From contig NQMI01000152.1 of the NCBI GenBank assembly GCA_002270565.1, forward strand, positions 28,209-75,780: DNA of 47,572 nucleotides, given 5' to 3'. Shown in pieces: positions 1 through 10,739 of the stretch. Both the position numbers and the translations under genes were made by a program. Source of the stretch: Stenocarpella maydis (lineage: Eukaryota; Ascomycota; Sordariomycetes; Diaporthales; Diaporthaceae). The notes under the pieces are model-generated. The model was given only the letters and a program-made list of their open reading frames with translations. It searched no databases and was not told where the DNA came from. The number at the start of each line of letters is the position of its first letter. The stretch's first letter is position 1.

Positions 1-2299
1 TACCCGCTGCACATGATTACTATGCTCCCATTTTTGGTTCTAAAAGAATAGTAGTCACATTAAAAGGTCTGATATATCAAAAGCTTAAAAGAGTGCTAAC
101 CCGTTATTAAGGATTCTAATTTCAAACGGGTCTTTTATTAGGTCTGCACTAGCTCCACAATCCCAGTTTCCTTAATTGCAGACATTACATGAGTTGGGAA
201 ATCTTAGCTGCTATATAGGGTTGATATTATTAAAATTCATAATAAAGGGCAATACTGAAAGTTATGCTTTAAGGCCAACCTAATTAAAAGGGTCTGAGTA
301 CTTAATAGTAGGCACGGGGGCATTGGGATCATTCATAGGGCTAACTTAGCCTTTTAGACTGTTAATAGCTATAAACTAGATTAATAGGGATCCCTTCTTC
401 TTTCTCTTACCTTTCTTTATTATTTGCTGGCTTAAGAAAGATATCTTTCTAATTAGTTGAACCGGGGGAAAAGGGTGCTAAGGCAAGGAGAAATTAAGTA
501 ATGGAGGGGAGGTAATGAGTTTTAAGGGTAAAGATTGATAGTTGCAGCAGCTTTTAAGTCTTAATAATGCAAATTATACTATACTAATCAGAGATCAGCC
601 GAGGTATAGTGGTTATGGAAGAAGTAGTTAGGTTGAAAGTTATAGCAGAAAGGTGGGCTTTTATTAGAAGGGGAGCCTCAAGATAAGTGAATCACTTGAG
701 CTAGTGAATTACTTAACTTCCTTTCCTTTTCTACCAGGTAGCAACCTTTGCTGCTTTAAATGCTTCTAATAAGAGCTCCCCTCTCTGACTTTTCATATTT
801 AAAATCGCTTTCCCCCTACTAATCCTTTTCTTTAACTTCCCCCTAATAGCATTATTAATTATTAATCATTAATCTCATTATCAAACTATTAAGCCTTTTT
901 AATTAGACAAGCTTCACTATCGCTATGTCTTCTCCTCCTTAATTAAGCTAAGAAGAGAAGGGAAAGGGTAAGGAGTAATCACCTCCTGTCATCAGGGTCT
1001 TCAAAACATATAATCCTCCTCCTATCCACAAAGAGGGCATCTACACTTATTTCCAGCTAAACGCAATCCTTTCACAAAACCAGGTCCATAAATCACCGCT
1101 TCACAAGGCCTTTACAACGAATATCAAGATATATAACCTTAAGGGCAGAGGCAAGGGTCTTTACATCCTGTGGACCCTCTCCTTAATACGCAAATCTAAG
1201 CTGCTCAAACTGTTCTTTCCCTTCCTAAAAGCCCCAGAGGCTCACAAGTACCTGCAATCTCGCCTTAGCACTCTGATCAAAGGAGGTCCGAATAACGTTT
1301 TTATTAAGCACATAAATAGTGGCCCTTATGAGAAGTACATATCTTAACTGTGCTAAGGGAATGACCTTCGTTGGGGCCTGGCTCTCCTTATCGCCTTCTT
1401 TAGTCATCACAACGCGAACCCATACAACTATTGCATGCAGCAGATAGGGGCCAACTACAACCGAACAACTCTCCGAAGCATCATCCCCATCATAATCCCT
1501 TTCTTTAAGTGCCAATCACTCCAAGGATTTCAAAATAACGCTTGCACCAATTATATCTACCATATCAAGGGTCACCTTTACAATTTTAAGATGCCAAAGA
1601 TTTCCAAGAGCAGTTACAACTGCATCACCAACACACATCCCGATCTAATCAACAAGCCTCCAAATATGCCTCCTTCAGAGCTCTCGCTGGGCAAGTACAC
1701 TAAGGCAGCCACTAAGATAGGATATAAGGAAACTCACGCGGATACCGTGGGCAAGATCACCAGACGTATGCCCAGGAAGTTCAAGTACAAGCCTACGGAT
1801 CTCCAGTCATAGTCATGAGGTGATCAGAAGGGTCAGGCAAGGCTGGGGTGGATCCAGTTTTTCAGGTTGCCAACACTTCTTTTAGCAGTAAATCAAGAAC
1901 TAATGATTTTTATCTTACATATAGTCCCAAGAGAAGTACACTTATCTAACCAGAGACATAATATTATCTTGACTTTTTTATGTCTTAACTTTTTTATATC
2001 TCATCCCAGAATTCATATTCCTTCAGCTTAGGGTTATTAGGATTAATAAGCAGAATATCCACATACAGTATTATCCTTCAAGTCTAATCAGCTGAATCCA
2101 ATAAGTCCAAATCATATAAGCTATCTATATCCAAGCATACCTGCGCTTGGGGGACCATCCAGCCAGAAAGAGACCAATCTTGGTACCAATTATCATCATC
2201 CTAATCAGGGGTAGTAGGACAGAGTATGTTATCCAGCATGTCTGGGAAGACATCATATCCGGCTACCTCTAATAGCTTCCTCCCGGTTTATTAACTTTT
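1..2299. other. AT-rich, RIP-type intergenic DNA without a supportable gene
   Basis: Most of this stretch is very AT-rich with frequent TA dinucleotides and stops in every frame, as in RIP-mutated repeats. About 960-1810 is less AT-biased and stays open for 90-125 codons on both strands. I recognise no domain in either reading. It lies just beyond the integrase end of the gypsy element and could include its 3' LTR, but I could not match it to any LTR-like sequence on the other side of that element. Confidence 0.5.
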
Positions 2300-3460
2300 A
2301 GGAGGGTTGTCCTCCCAAAGAAAAGGCACCTCCAGCTCCCAAATTCCCCTCTCACAAATGAATTTCTTTAGGCGCATTAGGAGATAGGTCCCATCAATAG
2401 GGATCCCATCAGGAGTCCTCAGCTTATACACATTATTGGGCTTAATAGCATCAATAATATAAGGCCCAAACCATCAATATATCAGCTTCCAGAATAACGA
2501 GTAATCAGATTTCCTCTGCTCATCTATAACTAGCATAAGGTTATCTTTTATAAGAGGCTCGGGTTTATGGAATCCCCAGTGGGTATCTCTGGCCGCTGCC
2601 TTTCTTCTTTACTCAGCAACTGACTCCTAGGCATGCAAGACATCTTATTTTAGGTCTAGCAACAAGCGCAGTTAATATTCCAGTACCTAATTGAAGGTCA
2701 TACGGGGTAACCAAGCTTAAACCCGCCAGGTAGGGATCTCCATTTTAATAAGTAATACTAGGTTAAATCCATAGAGCAAGTAGAACGGGCTTTTCTTATG
2801 CAACCGCCTTAAGGACGTCCTATTAGTAAAGAGTATATAAGGAAGGATCTTTTTCCATTTAGTCACACCCCCATCTAGCATCTTTCCTAAGGCTGATACA
2901 ATATTAAAGTAGCCATATTCTACAATACTGTTCGCCCTAGGATTATATATAGATATTCTGATCTAATGCACCCTGAGGTATCTGAGGTATTTAGCAAAGT
3001 CTCCAAGGTTCTCAGGTCCCCTATCTACAACTACTAACATGGGCAAGCCCCATTTGAGTAGGAACTTATTAATAAAGAATCGCTTAATATTCTTTAAGTT
3101 AGCAGCCCTAAGAGCCATTACCTCAGGCCATCCCATAAGATCACAACATCCTTCTATAAGGTATTAACATCCCTAATTAGAGGGCAAATGCTAAATGTTA
3201 ATATGAATTTTTAAAAATAGAAGCCCTAGAGTAATAGGTATTACCCCATCATTATAGATCCTAGTATCCCATTTATTGCATCTAGGATATCTAGCAATCA
3301 CCTTTTCTATATCTATATATATCCCTTTCCAGTAGTATATTACTCTAATCCAATAGTAGGTAGTATCCCTCCCTCTATAACCAAGGGGAGTATAAGTATT
3401 CCTAATAATTCTTTTTCTCAGATCAGAGTCATCTATAACTCTCCTTCTAAGGAGGTCTTT
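2300..3460 (-). pseudogene. Integrase of the gypsy element
   Basis: Readable minus-strand pieces are a zinc-binding remnant (VIARYPRCNKW near 3280-3310), the catalytic core with VVVDRGPENLGDFAKYL (second Asp, near 3020) and YNPRANSIVEYG (catalytic Glu, near 2930), and the conserved LPYILFTNRTSLRRLHKKSP block near 2820. The C-terminal part runs to about 2300 without a recognisable chromodomain. Integrase would insert the cDNA into the genome. The usual D-N-G-P is D-R-G-P here, and several stops interrupt the domain. Confidence 0.85.
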
Positions 3461-3559
3461 CTTAGGTTCCCACCAGAGTACTCCTTCCCTAAGGGAAAAT
3501 ACAAGAGCTTTCTTCTTAAAAGCCTTCTGTTGCTAATTAAAAAGGTAACCAGATAGAAT

Positions 3560-5240
3560 ACCGCAATAAAGGTAATCCGCAATCCCCCTTAATTCCTTTA
3601 ACTACTAATAACTATCTTTAAGCAATAGCATCTAATTAAAAGGTGTTAAAGCTATTATAGGGTTAAGAGAAGCATCATACCATTCCTTAATATCCCCTTC
3701 AATTTATCTATCCACCTCATCCAAAGGACCCAGAGGTTTTCTCAAGAGCAAGTTAGCAACCAAATTATTAACCCCTTTAATATGCCTAATCGTGAAGTCA
3801 TATATCCTAATCACAGCTAGCCATTAAGTAATATAGGCCCTAGGGACATCTGATGCTAACCCCTTCAGCTACCAAACAAGAACATTCAAGTCAGTCTCCA
3901 GGATGAAATGAACTCTATATATATAGAACTAAAGCCATCTGATTATATAAAGTACAGCCTGATACTCACGTTTTATTACATCATAGAGCTTTTCAGCAGC
4001 AGTCCATGAGCTACTCTCATACTGGACCGGATAATGAACCCCATCTTTTACCTATATCAGGCAAGCACCCCAGCTATCTAGGCTTGCATCAACCATAAGG
4101 ATGATCTCTCCCCCATTATAGTCAATATTCACAAGGTAGGGTTTTGAAGTGATTGTTGACTTAAGGGCATCCATTGCTTTCTGGCAGCTTTTGATTCAAA
4201 CAAACAGAGTACCCTTCTTTAGCAGGTTGAAGAGAGGATATAATATAATTCCATAAAAGAGCATCCAGATCTAATAAAAGTTAATTAGGCTGAGAAATGA
4301 TTGGAGCTAGCTAATATTTTCATAGGTCTCTCATTCCTTAATCTTAATAATCTTCTTATCTGCAGAAGAGCAACCCAGAATCCTATACATATAACCCATA
4401 ATATCAGCCTGCTTTTTGCATCATTTAGATTTAGCAGCATTGATCACACCACCAGCAAGCTCTGTATTAAAAAGTACATCATTAAGGTTCTTAATGTGCT
4501 CTGCAATATACCTTTATACCCCAGGAAGGTCATCAAGCTCCTGATTATTATAGGTGGACTCTGGCCCTTTTACTGCAATATTATTAAGGAATGGGCGGCA
4601 GACCATCGGAATCAGGTTGTAAAACAAGCGAACCATGCATCTTATAAACTATACCACTAAGTTCGTGGCTCCCATAGGCAGCCCATACTATCGAAATAGC
4701 CTAATCGGAGTTACAAAGGTGGTAATATCGCGGCTTTTCTCTTCCAGCTTAATCTAGTTATACCCTAAGAAAAAGTCCAAGAGCGACAGAACCTAATATA
4801 TTGCAAACTCCTCAGCAAACTCATCAACAGCTAGAGGAATAAAGGCGTCTCTAATTATAACCCGATTGGCCTTAGAGACATTATTAATCAACCAATAGCT
4901 ACTATCCTTCTTCTTAATAAGGAACCATTGGTTTTAGTAGGGGGCATGGGATTCTTTAATCACACCCCTAGCTTCTCACTCCCTCAACATTTTAATAGCA
5001 GTCTCCCTCAACACTCTAGGGAGCTCAACAGTTTTCATCTAGTACACCTGGTAAAAAACTATCTTAATGGACTAAGGAGGGGCAACATCTATGCTGATCT
5101 AGAAGACATAAGACCAGTCCCACACAAGAGCTTCTTCCCTATTCTCCAGGAGGTAAGTAAACATCAACTTTTCCTAATCAGAGAGCCCATCACAGTTTCC
5201 CATAATAATATGCTAAAGGCGCTCTAGCGTTAATCGCGAC
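3560..5240 (-). pseudogene. Reverse transcriptase and RNase H of the gypsy element
   Basis: The minus strand holds RT fingers/palm remnants (FVTPIRLFR-stop-YGLPMGATN near 4650-4690) followed near 4575-4600 by RPFLNNIAVKGPES, which aligns with the FxDD catalytic box, both aspartates replaced by Asn (GAT to AAT, G-to-A on the coding strand). RNase H follows at about 4080-4130 with IILMVDASLDSWGACLIQVK and then the ETDLNVLVWQLKG block, which aligns with the gypsy ETDHxPL motif. RT copies element RNA to cDNA and RNase H removes the template. Many stops plus the loss of both metal-binding Asp residues mean no activity. Confidence 0.85.
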
Positions 5241-5959
5241 CCCCTCGGAATGAAGGAGAATCTGGGTCTAATCCATAAGTCATATTTGCTTCCTCTACTA
5301 GCATCAATCAGATACCTAACCCTAGCCTCATAGCTTGGCTTCCAATTCACAGTTCCCTCAGGGACAGTGCCATCAGAGGGAAAGTTGTCGACAGGGTGGA
5401 CTTTTACCCCTACCCTTTTGTACAGGGTCCTAACAGCTGGAGCAGTTGCCCCCTTCTCTTGGTTCAGACGGAATCAAGTTACAGGTCTCTAGAGTACACC
5501 CATCCGGATAAAAGACTGCTAATCAGAGTGACCCAATAGGATATTAAGCCCATAGATATAGAGAAAGGAGGCAAAAAATTTTAGCACCAGGGTTCTGGCT
5601 TCCTCATCTGAAAGGCTCCCAAGGATATTATCATCCTGGGACAACCTAAGGTTGGTTTTAAGAGGGTCCATCAGGGCTCCAATTATAACCCGCCTCTGAT
5701 CAGAGGAGTCTGGCTGAAGGAGGACCATTATCACCCTCTAAGGAAGGTATTTTCAGGGAACCATCGCACCTTCAACAGCAGCCACCTGGAAAGGCTTCTA
5801 GTTCCTCCTCCCCAGCCCACACATCACTCGCGACCCATCAAGAGTAATATATACAAAAAGGAACCCCCTTAATTACTCAAAAGTCAAGTTCATATCCAAA
5901 AAGAAAGGCATCCCTAAAAGAATATTATAAGTAGTATTATGCATTTTATTATCTATAAT

Positions 5960-6832
5960 AAAGAAAATAACCCTTATCCTATTATAGCCAACACACACCT
6001 ACTCCTCAGTCACTCCAATCAGTGCTAGTAACGCTCCATTATAAACCGTAGAGTTTATATCTTGGAGTAGAGCATAGAACAACTTATTCCAGTAGCAATA
6101 GGACAAAGGAAGAAGATTCATCTCAGCACCTATATCTAGCAGGGCTAGGAGGATCTCATGGCTCTCCAAAGCAATCCTAACGTTTAGGTAGGCAGATCTG
6201 CAGCAACCATAGTTCACTACATCAGCAGTTTAAAATGATATCGAATTTACCTCATACCTAACGATATGCGTCTGATCAGAGCTCAAGCATTGCTTATATC
6301 CAATTTTGGATAAAGCAGAGACCATATTAAGTCCTGGACCTGTGGCTCAAGGTACATCCCTATCCGGGACTGGCTCGAAAGGCCACTCATTAAGAGAGGT
6401 ATTATCCCTGCAAGCAAGGAGCTCTCTAATTAGAACAGCATTAGTCTTGCCAAGCGCAAGAATATCTGAAATTAGCATTTTAATCGAGGTGGCAAGGATA
6501 GCGTCCATAGCCTTAGCTTCAGGGGTCTAGGGGATTAAGGGTCCTTATTTGGGCTTAGCTTTGGTTGATTTTTCAGTCTTACTCGGACCTATCGGATCAC
6601 CCTTCATTTTACTTTTCCCGTCCCTAGCTATAATGGAAGTCTCTTGCTGGATTTCTAGCATTACCTCCTCTTCATCAGAAATCATCTGTAATCTTGGGTT
6701 AGAGTTAATAACTGGTTCTAAGTCTGGCCCAGCATTAAATATTATATCATTAACATCCCGATCGGGGTTATCTCTATTTATTCTCTTCCTTTTTACAGCA
6801 TTTACAGCAATTAAGGGTACTAAAGTTTCCAT
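5960..6832 (-). pseudogene. Retropepsin and gag-pol linker of the gypsy element
   Basis: Near 6130-6160 the minus strand reads ALLDIGAEMNLLPLS, the active-site loop of an aspartic retropepsin in which the usual D-T/S-G triad has become D-I-G. A Thr-to-Ile change (ACN to ATN) is a C-to-T event and fits RIP. Upstream, 6545-6832 reads as a 95-residue acidic/lysine-rich open stretch joining Gag to protease. The protease would release the mature proteins from the polyprotein; with the Thr lost and stops on both sides it is inactive. Confidence 0.7.
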
Positions 6833-7179
6833 ATATTAGGTTTCGTTACCAATAAACACTAGTTTGGGTCCAGGAATCAATATCATAGAGAGGGAATTTA
6901 CTTTAGTTTCTAGATTAGGGTCCCAAATCTTCTTTAGTTCCTCAAGAGATATATCGCCCTTGAGTTCAGGGCAGTTAGCAATTAGAGACTAATATTTCTG
7001 AACGTAAGGTAAGTCCATCCTTCCTTTTAAAAGTAAAAATTCCAGACGGCCTCTAGCAAACTTCTTAATACTATAATATTCCATATCCTTATAGAAAGCT
7101 AGGGCTGCAGGATTAAGCTAGTCAGACCTACCTTCGCAGATATCCTCTTAAGAGCCAAGGAACACCGAGTTGCTTTCCC

Positions 7180-8390
7180 ACCTAGGAGACCAAACTAGGC
7201 CAAGCTTAACGAGTTCCAGCAATTTAGAGCATTAGTAGGCCCCATGATCAGAGGAAGTGCCACATCCATAGCACTTTCTGATCTTGCCGTTCCATCAATA
7301 AGCCAGCTCAAACACATTCCACCAATAGTCTTCAGAATATCCATCAGTAAAACCATCCTCCTAATCATAATCAGCTTCTAGTAAGTTCAAGGATGCAATT
7401 ACACCAGGGCCATTAAGTCCCAAGCGAGCCCGGCTTTAATTATAGCTAAGCACCCTATCAATATACGCTCGATTTACATCAAGTTTATTCAACACAGGCT
7501 GCAGGCTTTCCGCAAGGTCATTCTTAGTCACAAACTTGATCTCCATCTGGGCAAACTTATGGGCCAAGTCATCCACCAAAGAGTCTTCATTAAACCGGAC
7601 ATTCTTCTAGATAATCTTATATCCCGGCTGATCAGAGCGAGAGGGGGTTTATACTAATGATTCCATGGTCCTCAGGGCAGATCAAGGCTATAGGTGAGGT
7701 GTCTTCATAAGCTGAACAGGAGGGGGATAGCGAGTCGCAAGACCAGCCCCCCTCATGTCATTATGCTCGTCCTAACGGGAGTACTCCAATTCCTTATTAA
7801 TCAGAGAAAGGAGTTCTATCTTGAAAGTTCTCCAGTCACAGGTTCTAGCCTCCTTATCGGATATACTTCTAGTAGCTAACATCTTCTTCAGGGTCAATAG
7901 CAAGATTCAATAGAACGGCCAGGTTAGCGAGATCAGACCATCATCAGTAGAATCCAGTACCTAGTTATAAGTTGCAATCCAGTGCTTCCAGGCTTCCAGA
8001 TCTTCAGCAGGGTAATTCCTCCGGATAGTATCAATTACCTCAGATGGATCAGCATAAGAGGCAGCATCATGGATTTGGTAGTGGGCCATCAGCTGGCCTT
8101 TCTAACCAACCCAATCATGCTCTCCTACAGTGATCATATGAACATCATTAACTAAGCTCAAGGTAGCACAAACCTGGAGGAATAAGCTAAGTACCTGATC
8201 CAATGGATACTGGAACTGGTTGGCAATAGTCTCCACCGAATTAACAACTTTAACAACATTAGTTCCATCAAATCGCAGAGTTAATTAAAGCACAAATAGC
8301 AAGGCCCAAAGGGCAGCATTTCCAAAGGGCATTAAAGGTATAACAGGCTAAGAAGCTGCCTGAATGGGTGGCATAGGAGCATAACGCTCC
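7180..8390 (-). pseudogene. Gag of the gypsy element
   Basis: The minus-strand reading holds a capsid-like stretch (for example IRRNYPAEDLEAWKHWIATY near 8000) and, near 7255-7285, a zinc-knuckle remnant KCYGCGTSSDHGAY-stop-C. That spacing is C-x2-C-x5-H-x4-C, one residue longer than the classic CCHC, and a stop sits inside the knuckle. Gag would package the element RNA in cytoplasmic particles. Long stretches stay open between stops, so the protein can still be read by eye, but no continuous ORF remains. The initiator is uncertain; a candidate Met lies near 8370, before MPPIQAAS. Residue-level assignment rests on family knowledge of gypsy Gag proteins. Confidence 0.7.
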
Positions 8391-8577
8391 TAATCAGAGG
8401 TCCCAGATGGGGTGGGGGCAGGTTCCTGAGGAGACCGGCATCCTCAAGGTAGACCTTTCTTTAATGAGAGCCCCCTTGCCTCATCTACATCCTGCTCCCT
8501 TCCCCTAGAGGGAGAACCTCCAGTGGATAGGGGAGCAGAATAAACATCTTCTATTGGGTAAATAGAGGACATAAGTC

Positions 8578-8945
8578 CTAATCAGTCCCTTGCGGTAACA
8601 ACGGAGGCAAATGTTTCTCTCCACCTTTACGTTCTCAGGAGAGGGCCTAGTATGAGTGCTGTCCGAAGGTATCAAATGTTTCTCTCTACTAGGGGTCTTA
8701 AGAAAAGGCAAAAGCATAAGTACTATTCGGGGTCCGCTAAGACGCATACAGGAGTAAACAGGTCCTGATCAGTCCCTCGCGGTAATAGTGAAGTCAAATG
8801 TTTCTCCACACTAGAGCTGCTTTCTAAAGAGGCAAGATATAAGTACTATCCGAAAGTATTAAATGTTTCTCTCCACCAAGCATATTCAGAAGAAGCAAAG
8901 GTGTTAAGTGCTATTCGAAATTCGCTAAGACACATATAGGAATAA
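8578..8945. repeat. 187-bp tandem repeat (two copies) with internal 65-bp sub-repeats
   Basis: The core AAATGTTTCTC occurs at 8609, 8674, 8796 and 8861. The spacing 8609 to 8796 and 8674 to 8861 is 187 bp in both cases, and the two cores inside each copy are 65 bp apart. A second anchor, ATCAGTCCCT, lies at 8581 and 8768, also 187 bp apart. Each copy ends in a CGCTAAGACxCATA block. The array sits just upstream of the gypsy gag region, so it may belong to that element's leader or LTR. Confidence 0.8.
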
Positions 8946-9829
8946 CTAGGTATAATCCAAGTAAATAATATCAGTATAGAAGGTTATATTAAATACTATA
9001 AAGTCTTACTATAGTAGCAGGCAGGAGCTACTTAACTGCAAGCAACTAAAGGAGAGAACAACATAAATATTCGGAATACCCTCATGCTGCTAACGCCAGC
9101 CATCCTGACCGCGGGGGGTGCTAATAACAGCGGAAGCTCCGAGCTTACCGATTAGAAGGATAGTGGTTGATAGGGCAGGAACCTCTTCAACTCCCTACAG
9201 AAGCACACAACATTTAGCACCGCCATCACCTAACCCAACATCATATAACATTAGATAATATCTCAGATATAGTATTTAATAGGGTAATTAAACATTATAA
9301 TGATAACTTAAAAGGGAAAACCGAAGAGGGGCCTAATCGGTTAAACTGGGGCTCTATTACACCCAGTTTACCCATATTAGGGAATTAGCATATTAAACCT
9401 TCGGGTGCTATATCTAAGGGTAAGAGAGTTTCAAGTAATATAGGCGGTTAGAATCCACTAAACCTTCTTAACACCAGTTCTTTATATCCCTTCCAAGGAA
9501 ATAAGCCCTAATTAGATACCATTAAATCCGATCGGAATGAATTTCTAAGGCCTAAGAACATAAATCCCTTAGTAGCTTTTCCAGGAATATATAGCTAGGC
9601 TAGAGGTTCCATACTTTACTACTGAATTAGGTATGCCGGGAGGGGGTCTAAGATATAGCCGAGGTGATAGAGTCAGCTCGGTACAGAGATCAGACCAGCC
9701 TCGCATATACCTGCTCCTATTGCCACTAGGTTAACTATAGGCAACTTGGGAGGGTAAATCTAGCCTTTGTATAATAGCAAAATCCTCTATCAAGAGCGAG
9801 AGGGCGCTATAGCTCTAATCAGAATCAAA
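8946..9829 (+). repeat. Probable LTR-like DNA ending before a primer binding site
   Basis: This AT-rich stretch has no coding signal. Its right edge, ...AATCA at about 9827, is followed two bases later by a tRNA primer binding site, so the last few hundred bases are probably a 5' LTR of a plus-strand element. The left edge cannot be set: I found no second copy of the sequence and no convincing TG start. The alternative, that part of it is the leader of the minus-strand gypsy element, is open. Confidence 0.35.
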
Positions 9830-9841
9830 TGGTATCAGAAG
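9830..9841 (+). other. Retrotransposon primer binding site (initiator Met-tRNA type)
   Basis: TGGTATCAGAAG differs in only two terminal bases from TGGTATCAGAGC, the usual sequence complementary to the 3' end of initiator methionine tRNA in LTR elements. It follows an LTR-like ...AATCA end by two bases. It would prime minus-strand cDNA synthesis of a plus-strand element. Confidence 0.6.
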
Positions 9842-9863
9842 TATAGAGATTCACTCCCCCGAA

Positions 9864-10124
9864 GTGGCCAACAACCTCATAAACAAAACAGGGAATCCAG
9901 GCCCAAAAGCCGAGGAACTTCATAATAGCCGAAGAAACCTCATTAGCCAAAGAAACCCATATTCGATTCATGGGGCAGACACCAGTGAAAACGGGCCCAG
10001 AGGGGAGAGCGAGAGGACAAAACCTCCACACACACAAAAAGGCACACGTTCTGCCAGAGCCCTGATCAAGCAACCACCCCGAGAGGAGCGTGGAAGGCAA
10101 GAAGAGGAGCCCCTGACGCGATAG
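9864..10124 (+). CDS. Unassigned 86-codon ORF downstream of the primer binding site
   Basis: The ORF begins 22 bases after the primer binding site and encodes a hydrophilic Arg/Glu/Lys/Pro-rich product without recognisable domains. Position suggests the N-terminus of a gag, but I cannot show homology. Unlike the surrounding DNA it is not AT-biased and has no RIP-type stops, and the sequence stays of normal GC up to the single N at 10387, which is an assembly join. A second open stretch (10132-10413) overlaps that N. It could equally be chance. Confidence 0.25.
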   Translation: MANNLINKTGNPGPKAEELHNSRRNLISQRNPYSIHGADTSENGPRGESERTKPPHTQKGTRSARALIKQPPREERGRQEEEPLTR

Positions 10125-10386
10125 GAGAGTTATGAGGGGAATAGAGGGTGTCAAAAAGGAGAGGCAGAAAAAGAGGGCACAAGAAATAGTTTCACAGTAC
10201 ACACGTATATATCTGACAGATACAAATTCACAGGGTATAAAAAGATTGATTTTTCTAGGACTAGAAATTTCTCAAAAGCAACGCAGGAAGGCCCCTTCTT
10301 ATAGCCTTGGAGGGAGGGGGGGGGAATGCCAAGGCTGGTTTTCCTCCGGATTCCGAAACATGCCGGTTCCCCTAGACCCCGGAACA

Positions 10387-10387
10387 N
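10387..10387. other. Single-N assembly join
   Basis: An isolated N separates normal-GC DNA on the left from AT-rich copia-type DNA on the right. The abrupt compositional change makes a scaffold join likely, so adjacency across it should not be trusted. Confidence 0.7.
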
Positions 10388-10739
10388 ATGCTATACTATC
10401 CTTACCCCTTTAAAGCAAAGTCCTTGTCTGGAGAGAAAATAAAGGCTGGAGAGAACCATATAAGCTGGAAGCTATCCATGGGTATATTGTGATAATTAGT
10501 ATGGTGAATGGATCTGTATAATTCCGGGCTATATATATTAAACTATACCTTTGTATAGCTGAACCAGCCGTATGGGACAACCTGGATGTACAAGAAGCTA
10601 TTACCATATAACAGCCAACCCAAGCCAGGAAGAGAGGCAGGCCTAGGAAGGAAGCTACCTAGATGCAGCTGAATCAGCGCGGCAGACCCAGGAGAGCAAC
10701 CGCATAATACACATATCTATTAACTATATAACTACTAGC

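Larger units (their letters stand above)
2300..8390 (-). mobile_element. Ty3/gypsy LTR retrotransposon, RIP-degenerate
   Basis: Reading the minus strand from right to left gives the gypsy order: Gag with a zinc knuckle, retropepsin, reverse transcriptase, RNase H, integrase. Every domain is interrupted by stops, nearly all of them TAA, TAG or TGA derivable from C-to-T or G-to-A changes. Catalytic residues are also hit (see findings). The 6.1 kb covers only the internal coding region; I could not define an LTR pair. It is dead and could move only in trans, if at all. The domain order (RNase H before integrase) excludes copia. The host lineage probably runs RIP, as many Sordariomycetes do. Confidence 0.85.
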
